Source: Pseudomonas sp. ACM7
GTDB taxonomy: Bacteria > Pseudomonadota > Gammaproteobacteria > Pseudomonadales > Pseudomonadaceae
Reading direction: 5' to 3'
DNA: 64,000 nucleotides
NCBI RefSeq assembly: GCF_004136015.1
Contig: NZ_CP024866.1
Coordinates: 6,010,244 to 6,074,243, forward strand
Shown here: in pieces, positions 17,590-25,825 of the stretch
How the letters are laid out: every line of letters begins with the position of its first letter
Numbering within the stretch: position 1 is the first letter of the stretch
Position numbers and translations under genes: made by a program
The notes under the pieces: model-generated
What the model was told of the DNA's origin: nothing
The model's database searches: none
The model's input: only the letters and a program-made list of their open reading frames with translations

Positions 17590-18543
17590 ATGGCAGTGCA
17601 GATTGCGGTGATTGATGACTGGCAGGACGTGGCCCGTGACGTGGTGGACTGGTCGGTGCTGGACGACATCGGCCAAGTGAATTTCATCCATGACTACCCT
17701 GCCGACAACGAAATCCTGGCGGCACGGCTGGGCGAGTTCGAGGTGATCTGCGTGATGCGCGAGCGCACCCGGTTCGATGAGGACCTGCTGCGACGCTTAC
17801 CGAAACTCAAGCTGCTGGTCACCGGCAGCATGCGTAACGCCGCCCTGGACCTGAAAGCGGCCGCCGCGCTGGGCATTCAGGTCTGTGGCACCGACAGTTA
17901 CAAGCACGCCGCGCCGGAACTGACCTGGGCGCTGATCATGGCGACGACCCGCAACCTGGTGGTCGAAGCCAACGCCCTGCGCGCCGGTTTATGGCAGCAA
18001 AGCCTGGGTGGCGACCTGCACGGCAAGACCCTGGCGATCCTGGGTCTGGGCAGCATCGGCACTCGCGTTGCCCAGTTCGGTCAAGTATTCGGCATGCGGG
18101 TGATTGCCTGGAGCGAGAACCTGACCGCCGAACGTGCAGCCGAGGTCGGCGTGTCCTACGTCAGCAAACAGGAACTGTTCGAACAGGCCGATGTGCTGTC
18201 GGTCCATCTGGTACTCAGCGATCGTAGCCGAGGCTTGGTGGACGCCCAGGCGCTGGACTGGATGAAACCCACGGCGCTGCTGGTCAACACGGCGCGTGGG
18301 CCGATCGTCGATGAAGCGGCGTTGATCAAGGCGTTGCAGAAACGGCGACTGGCAGGCGCTGCGCTGGACGTCTTCGAGCAGGAACCCTTGCCGCCTCATC
18401 ATCCGTTCAGAACCCTGGACAATGTGCTGGCCACGCCCCACGTCGGGTATGTCAGCCAGCAGAACTATCACCAGTTCTTTTCGCAGATGATTGAGGACAT
18501 TCAGGCCTGGTCTGCGGGAGAACCGATCCGTCTACTGAGCTAA
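17590..18543 (+). CDS. D-isomer-specific 2-hydroxyacid dehydrogenase
   Basis: A 317-residue NAD(P)-dependent dehydrogenase of the D-2-hydroxyacid family. The Rossmann motif is GLGSIG, and the catalytic Arg, Glu and His are in NTARGP, DVFEQEPLP and TPHVGY. It interconverts a 2-oxoacid and D-2-hydroxyacid; the substrate is not predictable. It follows the hydrolase gene closely and is followed by a REP pair. A related but distinct enzyme, KguD, lies at 40.8 kb. Confidence 0.85.
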   Translation: MAVQIAVIDDWQDVARDVVDWSVLDDIGQVNFIHDYPADNEILAARLGEFEVICVMRERTRFDEDLLRRLPKLKLLVTGSMRNAALDLKAAAALGIQVCGTDSYKHAAPELTWALIMATTRNLVVEANALRAGLWQQSLGGDLHGKTLAILGLGSIGTRVAQFGQVFGMRVIAWSENLTAERAAEVGVSYVSKQELFEQADVLSVHLVLSDRSRGLVDAQALDWMKPTALLVNTARGPIVDEAALIKALQKRRLAGAALDVFEQEPLPPHHPFRTLDNVLATPHVGYVSQQNYHQFFSQMIEDIQAWSAGEPIRLLS

Positions 18544-18559
18544 TACCGAGTCATCGTTC

Positions 18560-18634
18560 TTCGCGAGCAAGCCCGCTCCCACATTTGATCTGTGTCGTCC
18601 ACAAAATCAATGTGGGAGCGAGCTTGCTCGCGAA
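18560..18634. repeat. REP inverted pair
   Basis: Two facing copies of the Pseudomonas REP unit (core GTGGGAGCGGGCTTGCTCG and its complement) separated by about 29 bases, between a + strand and a - strand gene end. The right copy has the GAGCTTG variant. Confidence 0.9.
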
Positions 18635-18650
18635 TGGCCTCACCACCGAT

Positions 18651-19424
18651 CTAACTGCCCTTCTCTGCCACAAACGCCGCCGTCTCATAGGGCACAGCGA
18701 CTACGTCTCTGCCACGCAGATCAGGCTCCGCCGCAATCAGAGCCCTGATCTGCTCATCCACCTTCGCCCGCTCCTCCGCTGGTAATGCCTCCACAAAACT
18801 GGTGGAGCGCACGCGGTTGAAAATCACATCTTCCGGCGAACCTGTATGCCCATGGCTGAAACGCTGTTCTGCCAGCGGTCCGAACGCCGCATGCGGAAAC
18901 GCCCGGCGCCAGGCCCCGGTGTAATAGCGCGGCGTATCGCCCTCCAGCGCATTGACGATCGCATCCAGTTTCGGCACCCAGCTCACCCGGGAATCACGCA
19001 GGTTCCACACCAGTCCCAGCTTGCCGCCGGGTTTGAGTACACGGGCAATTTCGGTCAGTGCTTCAGTACTGGCAAACCAGTGAAAGGCCTGGGCGCAGAT
19101 CACCACGTCCACCGAAGCATCGGGCAGCGGCAGGTCCATGGCGGTGCCGCTGACGGCCAGCACTTCGGGGAAGGCTTCGGACAATTTCTCGAGCATCTGC
19201 GCCACCGGCTCCACCGCAATCACTTGCGCACCCGTCGCCACCAGCCGACCGGTGAACTTGCCAGTGCCGGCGCCCAGATCAACCACGGCTTTGTCCGCGT
19301 TCAAACCAAGGGTGCCCGTCAGCCAATTGGCCACTTGCGGCGGATAGTCCGGACGACCGCGAACGTAGGTATCAGCGCCGGCTTTATAGCCGGCGGCCGC
19401 CGAGTGATGGACCTGATCTTTCAT
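18651..19424 (-). CDS. SAM-dependent methyltransferase (class I)
   Basis: A 257-residue methyltransferase of the type-11 (UbiE/COQ5-like) group. SAM motif I is VVDLGAGTGKFT at about residues 46-57, motif II is IAVEP, and DVVICAQAFHWF is the post-motif that marks this family. The C-terminal half (EEVIFNR-like region, VVAVPYETAAF) is typical of trans-aconitate-type homologues, but the acceptor is unknown. Cytoplasmic, no signal peptide. It is convergent with the dehydrogenase across a REP pair. Confidence 0.85.
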   Translation of the reverse strand: MKDQVHHSAAAGYKAGADTYVRGRPDYPPQVANWLTGTLGLNADKAVVDLGAGTGKFTGRLVATGAQVIAVEPVAQMLEKLSEAFPEVLAVSGTAMDLPLPDASVDVVICAQAFHWFASTEALTEIARVLKPGGKLGLVWNLRDSRVSWVPKLDAIVNALEGDTPRYYTGAWRRAFPHAAFGPLAEQRFSHGHTGSPEDVIFNRVRSTSFVEALPAEERAKVDEQIRALIAAEPDLRGRDVVAVPYETAAFVAEKGS

Positions 19425-19647
19425 GGCAGTGCTCCAGATCTACAACGAATGCTATCGAGCATAGCGCCTCGATTTGAGCTTTCCTTGCATAGACCGCCAG
19501 AAAGAAATGAATAATTGTTCACCCTGTGGTGTTCACCTTTCATCCCCCATGAGAGTTCACCATTTCAGCCTGCGTGATAATACTTTGCGCCGCACATTGC
19601 CGGGACGTGGTACGAACTGAAACGAATTAACCTGTGGAGCATCGCCC

Positions 19648-20184
19648 ATGAACACCCGTTTCGCTGTGTTAACCGCCCCGTTGCTGCTGGCAGTCGCCTT
19701 GTCCAGTTCGCTTGCATTCGCCAATGGTGGTGGCGATGACGCCCCCGCAAGACCCAATTGCCCCAAAGGGCAGGTCTTCGACTCCCGGTCGCAAAAATGC
19801 CTCAAGCAAACCAGCAGTCTGGTGCCGGACGCCGACCGCGCCGATTACGCTTATCGCCTGGCCAAGGACGGTCGCTACGAAGAAGCCTTGGCCCTGCTCG
19901 ACACCCTCAAAGAGCCAAACACCGCCAAGGCCTTGAACTATCGCGGCTACGCTACACGTAAACTGGGGCGCACCGACGAAGGCATCGGTTATTACCTGCA
20001 ATCGGTCCAACTTGACCCGCACTACGCACAAGTTCGCGAATACCTTGGCGAAGCGTATGTGATCAAAGGTCGGCTGGACCTCGCCCAGGAACAGTTGCAG
20101 CAGATCAAAACCATCTGCGGCAGCACCACCTGCGAGGAATACCAGGACCTGGCCGAAGCCATCAACGATTCATCGAAAACCTGA
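19648..20184 (+). CDS. Exported tetratricopeptide-repeat protein
   Basis: A 178-residue exported protein with a signal peptide (cleavage after AFA, about residue 25). A short Cys-bracketed segment CPKGQVFDSRSQKCL follows, then two to three TPR units (YAYRLAKDGRYEEALALLDTL, ALNYRGYATRKLGRTDEGIGYY, YLGEAYVIKGRLDLAQEQL). A second Cys pair is near the C-terminus (ICGSTTCEEY). TPR proteins mediate protein-protein contacts. It precedes an ECF sigma and anti-sigma gene on the same strand, 24 bases to the proposed sigma start, so it may be part of that signalling unit in the periplasm. Confidence 0.82.
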   Translation: MNTRFAVLTAPLLLAVALSSSLAFANGGGDDAPARPNCPKGQVFDSRSQKCLKQTSSLVPDADRADYAYRLAKDGRYEEALALLDTLKEPNTAKALNYRGYATRKLGRTDEGIGYYLQSVQLDPHYAQVREYLGEAYVIKGRLDLAQEQLQQIKTICGSTTCEEYQDLAEAINDSSKT

Positions 20185-20208
20185 CACACCGAGCAGACGG
20201 AGGTCGCC

Positions 20209-20736
20209 ATCGCCAGCGATCAGGCAATACGGACAGAACTGGGGCAGCACCTGGCGCGTTTATGGCGCTACGGCTTGCTGTTGTCCCGGCAACGGCATGT
20301 CGCCGAAGACCTGGTGCAGGCCACCTGCGTGCGGGCGCTCGAGCGTGCCGGGCAGTTTGTCCCGGGCAGCCGCATGGACCGCTGGTTGCTGAGTATTCTG
20401 CACTCGATCTGGCTCAACGAAGTCCGCTCCCGAAGGGTGCGTCATGGACAGGGGCTGGTGGATGCCGACAACGCCTTGTCGTTCGATGGTGAATACGCGG
20501 CGCAAACCCATGTCCTCGCGGCTCAGGTGATCAGGCGTGTGGATGGCCTGCCCGAAGCCCAGCGCGAAACGGTGTTTCTCGCCTACGTCGAGGGTTTGTC
20601 CTACCGCGAAGTGGCCGAGGTCCTGGACGTGCCCATCGGCACGGTCATGAGTCGCCTGGCCGCCGCACGCGCGAAACTGGCCGAGTATCCGCCATTGCAC
20701 ACTGTGCCGAACCCTTCCACTGGAGAACGTCGATGA
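20209..20736 (+). CDS. ECF-type RNA polymerase sigma factor with a non-standard start
   Basis: A sigma-70 family ECF factor of about 175 residues. Region 2 is EDLVQATCVRALERA...DRWLLSILHSIWLNEVRSRR, and region 4 is LPEAQRETVFLAYVEGLSYREVAEVL with the helix-turn-helix IGTVMSRLAAARAKL. The reading frame opens right after the TPR stop, and no ATG or GTG occurs before region 2. The best ribosome site, GGAGG, lies 5 bases before an ATC codon at 20209, which is used here as the start. TTG 20275 would remove the beginning of region 2. Either an ATC start is used or an original ATG has changed. Its end overlaps the anti-sigma gene by 4 bases. Confidence 0.7.
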   Translation: MASDQAIRTELGQHLARLWRYGLLLSRQRHVAEDLVQATCVRALERAGQFVPGSRMDRWLLSILHSIWLNEVRSRRVRHGQGLVDADNALSFDGEYAAQTHVLAAQVIRRVDGLPEAQRETVFLAYVEGLSYREVAEVLDVPIGTVMSRLAAARAKLAEYPPLHTVPNPSTGERR

Positions 20737-21509
20737 ACGACAGCGCACGACCGACGATACCCTCGGATGAGCAACTGGTGGCCTACCTCGACAACCAGCT
20801 CGACAGCGAACAGCGCACCCGTATCGACGCGGCCATCCTTGATGACCCAACGCTCAACCTGCGCCTGCAATGGCTGGCCCGCAGCAGCCTGCCGTTCAAG
20901 GAGGCCTACGACGAGTTGGGTCGACAGGCGCCCGTGGATCGCTTGCAATCGATGCTCGACACCTTGCCTTCACCTGAACGCCCGGCCATGAATCGGCGCT
21001 GGTTTCTCGCAGCGGCCGCCGGATTGGTGGTGAGCGGTGTGGTAGCGGATCGGCTGTTCCTCGGTTGGCAGTTGAGTCAGCAAAAGGAAAACTGGCGCGG
21101 GCTGGTGGCCGAGTACATGTCGCTTTACGTGCCGCAAACCCTGGACCACTTGCCCACTGACGAAGCCGCTCAGCAGGCGCAACTGCGGACCATCGATGCG
21201 CGTCTTGGCCTGAATCTTGTGCCGGCGAAACTGACCCTGCCACGGTCCGAGTTCAAGCGCGCGCAAATCCTCGAGTACGACGGTGTCGCCATTGCCCAGA
21301 TTACCTACCTGGACCCGGCCCACGGCCCCATGGCGCTGTGCGTCACCCGCTCCAACAGCGGCAGCCGGCATTTCGCCCAGGAGCGCCGGTACGGGATGAA
21401 CATTGTCTATTGGGCTGACATGCAACATGCCTGGATGTTGATCGGGCATAACCCGGTGGCGGATCTGGAGGACATGGCGAAATTGTTGAGAGGCCGGCTT
21501 AGTGCGTGA
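20733..21509 (+). CDS. Membrane-bound anti-sigma factor
   Basis: A 258-residue anti-sigma factor. The cytoplasmic N-terminal part (about residues 1-85, with DEQLVAYLDNQLDSEQRTRIDAAI) is an anti-sigma/zinc-finger-like sigma-binding domain lacking the usual His-Cys-Cys ligands. A membrane helix at about 90-108 (FLAAAAGLVVSGVV, preceded by NRR) is followed by a periplasmic domain of about 150 residues. The start ATG overlaps the sigma stop (ATGA), so synthesis is coupled to that of its partner. The signal sensed is unknown; the exported TPR protein upstream is a candidate component. Confidence 0.82.
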   Translation: MNDSARPTIPSDEQLVAYLDNQLDSEQRTRIDAAILDDPTLNLRLQWLARSSLPFKEAYDELGRQAPVDRLQSMLDTLPSPERPAMNRRWFLAAAAGLVVSGVVADRLFLGWQLSQQKENWRGLVAEYMSLYVPQTLDHLPTDEAAQQAQLRTIDARLGLNLVPAKLTLPRSEFKRAQILEYDGVAIAQITYLDPAHGPMALCVTRSNSGSRHFAQERRYGMNIVYWADMQHAWMLIGHNPVADLEDMAKLLRGRLSA

Positions 21510-21559
21510 TCTCATTTGTCACTATGCTGGGTGTCCCAATTCCAAGGAGGAACCTACCC

Positions 21560-22189
21560 ATGCCGATTTCTTCACGCACTGCTTTGCTGGTCATCGACGT
21601 ACAGAACGACTTCATCCCCGGCGGCCATCTACCGGTGCCGGAGGGCGACCGGATCGTCCCGCTGATCAACCGCCTCGGCGCCCGGTTCACTCAAGTCATC
21701 ATCGCCCAGGACTGGCACCCGGCCGGACATGCGTCCTTCGCCTCCAGCCACCCGGGCCGCGCGCCTTATGACGTCATTCAACTGCCTTATGGCGAACAGA
21801 CGCTCTGGCCGGACCATTGCGTGCGAGCCACGCCCGGTGCCGAGTTGCACAAGGATCTGGACCTGCCCCAAGCCCAATTGATCATCCGCAAGGGCTGCAA
21901 CCCGGACATCGACAGTTACTCGGCGTTTCTGGAGGCGGACCGAACGACCACCACAGGCTTGGCCGGGTACTTGAAGGAACGCGGTATCGACACGGTTTAT
22001 CTGGTTGGGCTGGCACTCGATTTCTGCGTGATGTTTTCCGCACTGGATGCGCGGGCGGCAGGGTTTAACGCGTTTGTGGTGTTGGATGCGTGTCGGGCGA
22101 TTGATCTGGACGGCTCACTGGCCGCGGCGATCGAGCGGATGCAGGTGGCTGGGGTTGGGTTGATTGAATCCACCGAAGTGCCAGGTTAA
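21560..22189 (+). CDS. pncA: Nicotinamidase / pyrazinamidase
   Basis: A 209-residue cytoplasmic amidohydrolase converting nicotinamide to nicotinate for NAD salvage. The catalytic triad is Asp13 (VIDVQNDF), Lys111 (IIRKGCN) and Cys156 (LALDFCVMFSA). Metal ligands Asp51 and His53 lie in QDWHPAGHASF, with His86 in WPDHC. The length matches the bacterial family. AAGGAGG lies 9 bases before the ATG; an in-frame upstream extension is rejected. The two-armed repeat starts 6 bases after its stop. Confidence 0.93.
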   Translation: MPISSRTALLVIDVQNDFIPGGHLPVPEGDRIVPLINRLGARFTQVIIAQDWHPAGHASFASSHPGRAPYDVIQLPYGEQTLWPDHCVRATPGAELHKDLDLPQAQLIIRKGCNPDIDSYSAFLEADRTTTTGLAGYLKERGIDTVYLVGLALDFCVMFSALDARAAGFNAFVVLDACRAIDLDGSLAAAIERMQVAGVGLIESTEVPG

Positions 22190-22194
22190 CCCCC

Positions 22195-22367
22195 TGTAGC
22201 AGCTGTCGAGCAGCGCGAGGCTGCGTTCGGCTGCGTTCGGCTGCGAAGCAGTCGTAAAGTCAGGCACCCCGTTCTTCCAGGAAAACCGCATCCGTCGGGT
22301 TGGCGAGGACTTCGGTCGAGCGCGACCCCGGCTCGAACGCAGCCTCGCGGGCTCGGCAGCTGCTACA
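22195..22367. repeat. Two-armed intergenic repeat, copy 1
   Basis: Begins TGTAGCAGCTG and ends CAGCTGCTACA, with inner inverted blocks (GCGAGGCTGCGTTCGG and its counterpart CGAACGCAGCCTCGC) and a variable centre. A GGCTGCGTTC unit is tandemly duplicated in the left arm. Related copies occur at 44967 and 46404. It lies between the converging pncA and sensor-kinase genes. Confidence 0.85.
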
Positions 22368-22376
22368 AAAAATGCG

Positions 22377-23678
22377 TCAGGCTGAGGTGGGCAGCCACAA
22401 ACGGAACCGTGCGCCGCCCAATGGCGACGGTTCCACAGTCAGTGTGCCGCCCTGGGCTTCCAGCGCCCGCCGACTGATTGCCAACCCCAGACCGAAGCCT
22501 CCCGTGGCCCGATCCCGACTGCGATCCAGCCGATAGAACGGTTCGAAAATCCGCTCACGCTCCTCATCCGGAATACCGATCCCGTCATCGTCCACCCAGA
22601 TTTCAGCCCCCTTGGCACACACCCGCACACCAATCTGAATGCGTTTTTCGCAGTAGCGCATCGCATTGCGTAGCAGGTTCTGAATAGCACGGGCGGTCAG
22701 CCTTGGGTCGAGGGCGAAGCGTTCAAGTTGTCCGTGCAAGAGCACATCGATAACGATGTCCGGGGATTCCAGTTCTTCGTCGACACTGCCAAGGATGCTG
22801 TCGATAAATTCATCCAGCGACACTTCGACCTGCTCCGGCAACCGCGCCGGGTTTTGCAGGCGGCTGTAGGACAGCAGTTCCAGCACCAACTCATCGAGTT
22901 CGCGAATGTGCGCGACCAGACCTTGCAGACGCTCGCGACTGGCGGCGGGTAAATCGTCGGACAGTGCCAGCGCCAGGCCGAAATCCAGTCGTGTCAGGGG
23001 CGTGCGCAATTCGTGAGAGACGGCATTGAGCAGGTCGCGCTGCTGGTTAAGCAGGTTCTCGATATCGCCAGCCATGGTGTCGAAGACATTGGCCAGGCTG
23101 CCGATGTTGGAGCTTGGGGAAATCTGCGTGCGCTCGCCGAGGTGACCCTTACCGAAACGTTCAGCCGTACCTTTGAGGCGTTCCAGGTCGCGCCAGTGCG
23201 GGCGCAACCACAGCAACAGGCAGGCGAGCATGGTAGCGCCGATCAGCACGTTGATGCTCCAGTACAACAGGCTGACGTCCATCGGGTCCGGCGGCACGAC
23301 CATCTCCACCACCGTCCGCTCGTTCAGCGGCGACACCGCCAGGGTGCGCCAGCCCCAGTCGCCAATGCGCACGACGTTCTCGCCACGCTGCAGACGCTTG
23401 CGCTCATCAGGGGTGAAATCGGCATCGTCGTTACCGGTCAGGACGATGTGCAGCGGCTTGAATTCCTTGTCCATCTCTGCGGCCAATGCCGGCCACTGTT
23501 CCGGGGGCACGGCGTGAAACTGTTTGACGATGAGGGTTTGCAGCCCGCGCGAATAATCGAGGTTGTAGGTGACAAAGCGCTCCTGGAAGACCTTGATCAC
23601 CACGTCAGGCACCAGATAGATCGCCGCGCTGTACGAAACGATGGTCACCAGGTACAGGCGAAACAGGATTCTGAACAT
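22377..23678 (-). CDS. RstB-like sensor histidine kinase
   Basis: A 433-residue membrane histidine kinase resembling E. coli RstB in length and order. Membrane helices lie at about residues 5-25 and 138-158 around a 110-residue periplasmic domain. A HAMP linker (RPHWRDLERLKGTAERFGKGHL) follows. His222 in AVSHELRTPLTR is the phosphorylated residue, and the ATP-binding boxes are NLLRNAMRY, DDGIGIP and GFGLGLAI. The start is the ATG 4 bases after the response-regulator stop, rejecting a 67-residue in-frame extension that overlaps that gene. It phosphorylates the neighbouring regulator, and the pair is divergent from an RND pump. Confidence 0.88.
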   Translation of the reverse strand: MFRILFRLYLVTIVSYSAAIYLVPDVVIKVFQERFVTYNLDYSRGLQTLIVKQFHAVPPEQWPALAAEMDKEFKPLHIVLTGNDDADFTPDERKRLQRGENVVRIGDWGWRTLAVSPLNERTVVEMVVPPDPMDVSLLYWSINVLIGATMLACLLLWLRPHWRDLERLKGTAERFGKGHLGERTQISPSSNIGSLANVFDTMAGDIENLLNQQRDLLNAVSHELRTPLTRLDFGLALALSDDLPAASRERLQGLVAHIRELDELVLELLSYSRLQNPARLPEQVEVSLDEFIDSILGSVDEELESPDIVIDVLLHGQLERFALDPRLTARAIQNLLRNAMRYCEKRIQIGVRVCAKGAEIWVDDDGIGIPDEERERIFEPFYRLDRSRDRATGGFGLGLAISRRALEAQGGTLTVEPSPLGGARFRLWLPTSA

Positions 23679-23682
23679 CGAC

Positions 23683-24384
23683 TCAGCATTCCCACTCGGA
23701 ACGGCTGAACAGATAACCCTTGCCCCACACGGTCTTGATCTTGCGCGCCTCGCCGGCGTGGTCGTCGAACTTGCGGCGCAGCTTGGAAATCGCCACGTCC
23801 ACCGAGCGGTCGGTGCCATTGAACTCGATGCCGCGCAGGCGTTGCAGAATCTGGTCGCGACTGAGCACTTCGCCGGCATGCCGGGCGAGCACCACCAGCA
23901 GGTTGTATTCGCCGCTGGACAGTTCGACCAACTGCTCGCGCCAGGTCACGGTGCGCTCGGACAGGTCGATGCACAGATTGCCCATCAGAATGCGGTCGTT
24001 GGCCGTCTGCGGTTCAGTCAGGCTGCTACGCCGCAACAAAGTCCGCACCCGGGCCAGCAACACCCGCGGTTCACAGGGTTTGGTGACGTAGTCGTCGGCG
24101 CCCATTTCCAGGCCCAGCACCTGATCGTGGCTGTCATCGCGGGCGGTGAGCATCAGGATCGGCAACGTGGCCGAATCGGCGCGCAGCAAGCGGCAGACTT
24201 GCAGGCCATCGAGCCCCGGCAGCATCAGGTCGAGGATCACCAGGTCCGGCGGATTGACCCGCGCACGTTCGCGCACATGGTCACCACGGCTGATCACGCT
24301 GACGCTATAGCCGTTGCGTTCCAGGTAACTGGCAATCAATTCGGAGAGCGCGGTGTCGTCTTCGACCAGGAGGATGTTGGGCAT
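23683..24384 (-). CDS. RstA-like OmpR-family response regulator
   Basis: A 233-residue OmpR-type regulator. The receiver domain (about 1-120) has Asp9-Asp10, the phosphoacceptor Asp52 in VILDLMLPG, and Lys in YVTKPCEP. The winged-helix domain ends with RSVDVAISKLRRKF and KTVWGKGYLFSRSEWE, very close to E. coli RstA. The start ATG is followed by PNILLVEDD, and GGAA lies upstream; an in-frame extension into the REP region is rejected. It forms an operon with the sensor kinase (4-base gap) and is divergent from the RND efflux genes, which are candidate targets. Confidence 0.88.
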   Translation of the reverse strand: MPNILLVEDDTALSELIASYLERNGYSVSVISRGDHVRERARVNPPDLVILDLMLPGLDGLQVCRLLRADSATLPILMLTARDDSHDQVLGLEMGADDYVTKPCEPRVLLARVRTLLRRSSLTEPQTANDRILMGNLCIDLSERTVTWREQLVELSSGEYNLLVVLARHAGEVLSRDQILQRLRGIEFNGTDRSVDVAISKLRRKFDDHAGEARKIKTVWGKGYLFSRSEWEC

Positions 24385-24424
24385 GGGTGTTTCCAGAAGG
24401 TGCTGTAGCGCCTGATACACCGCT

Positions 24425-24490
24425 ATCGCGAGCAAGCTCGCTCCCACAGGGGAATGCATTTCAAAATGTGGGAGCGGGCTTGCTCGCGAA
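24425..24490. repeat. REP inverted pair
   Basis: Two facing REP units (GAGCAAGCTCGCTCCCAC, then GTGGGAGCGGGCTTGCTCG) separated by 20 bases. Unusually it lies between divergent genes, within the region that should hold the promoter of the two-component system. Confidence 0.88.
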
Positions 24491-24652
24491 GGCGGCCTGA
24501 CAGTCGCAAAAGGAATCAAGCTGCCAAGGATATACGCCCTCGCCCGTGCCTGAGTAAAACCCTTACACAATTTCACACAGCGCCTACAAAGCTTCACCGC
24601 TACCCTCGTCGCCTCCCCGTAGGATGCTGGGGGGTCATTATTGGGGTATTAC

Positions 24653-25810
24653 ATGTCAAAGAATCTGCTTGCCAGGCTCAGCCTGATTGCACTGGCGGTG
24701 ACGCTGAGCGCTTGTGACAAGGCCTCGACGGACGAAGAACAGGCGCCTCTGGCCACGGTTCGTATCGAGACCATCCAAGCCAGCCCCCTGTCGATCACCA
24801 GCGAATTGAGCGGGCGGATTGCCGCGCCACGCATTGCCGAAGTCCGCGCCCGGGTTGCCGGGGTGGTGTTGCAACGGGCGTTCCGTGAAGGCAGCGATGT
24901 GAAAAAAGGCGAAGTGTTGTTCCGTATCGACCCGGCGCCGTTCAAGGCTGACCTGGACAGTGCCGAAGCGGCGCTGCGCAAGGCTGAAGCCAATGCGTTC
25001 CAGGCGCGCCTGCAAGAGCAGCGTTACGCGCAGTTGATCGAAGGCAATGCCATCAGCGGCCAGGATTATGACAACGCCCGGGCCAGTGCCCGGCAAACCG
25101 CTGCCGACGTCGCCGCGAACAAAGCCGCCGTGGAGCGGGCGAAACTCAACCTGGGTTACGCCACGGTCACGGCGCCGATCTCCGGGCGCATCGGCCGCGC
25201 GTTGGTGACCGAAGGCGCACTGGTCGGGCAGAACGAAACCACACCGCTGGCATTGATTCAGCAACTGAACCCGATTCATGCCGACCTCACCCAATCGACC
25301 CGCGAACTCAACGACCTGCGCCGGGCGTTCCGTTCCGGCCAGTTGCAGCAGGTCGGTCAGGACCAGGCCAAAGCCACGCTGATCCAGGACGACGGCAGTC
25401 TCTATCCGTTGCCCGGCAAGTTGCTGTTCGCCGACATCACCGTCGACCCCGGCACCGGTCAGATCATTCTGCGCAGCGAATTTCCCAACCCGGACCTCGA
25501 CTTGCTGCCGGGCAGCTTCGTTCGCGTGCGTCTGGAGCAAGCGGTCAATCAGCAAGGCATCAGCGTGCCGCAACGGGCCATCCAGCGTGACAGTGCCGGC
25601 ATCGCCCAAGTGCTGTTGCTCGACGCCGAACAGCGGGTCGGCCAGCAACCGGTCGAACTGGGCGCCGTGCAGAACGATCGCTGGATCGTCACCGCCGGGC
25701 TCAAGCCCGGTGATCGCATCGTCACCGAAGGCCTGCAACACGCCCGTCCCGGTGAAAAAGTGCAGATCGACGACACCCCTCTTCCACTTGCCCAGGCTTC
25801 TGGTCAGTAA
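24653..25810 (+). CDS. RND efflux periplasmic adaptor (MexA/AcrA type)
   Basis: A 385-residue membrane-fusion lipoprotein. The signal peptide ends with lipobox LSAC (Cys21). The lipoyl half-motifs (VRARVAGVVLQRAFREGSDVKKG and ATVTAPISGRIGRALVTEGALV) flank an alpha-hairpin (about 95-165), and beta-barrel and membrane-proximal domains follow (PGSFVRVRLEQAVNQQGISVPQ). It links the inner-membrane pump encoded 15 bases downstream to an outer-membrane channel. No channel gene follows, so a shared OprM-type channel is presumed. ATG 24653 is preferred over an upstream TTG. It is divergent from the RstAB-like system. Confidence 0.92.
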   Translation: MSKNLLARLSLIALAVTLSACDKASTDEEQAPLATVRIETIQASPLSITSELSGRIAAPRIAEVRARVAGVVLQRAFREGSDVKKGEVLFRIDPAPFKADLDSAEAALRKAEANAFQARLQEQRYAQLIEGNAISGQDYDNARASARQTAADVAANKAAVERAKLNLGYATVTAPISGRIGRALVTEGALVGQNETTPLALIQQLNPIHADLTQSTRELNDLRRAFRSGQLQQVGQDQAKATLIQDDGSLYPLPGKLLFADITVDPGTGQIILRSEFPNPDLDLLPGSFVRVRLEQAVNQQGISVPQRAIQRDSAGIAQVLLLDAEQRVGQQPVELGAVQNDRWIVTAGLKPGDRIVTEGLQHARPGEKVQIDDTPLPLAQASGQ

Positions 25811-25825
25811 GCAGGACGCTTCTTT

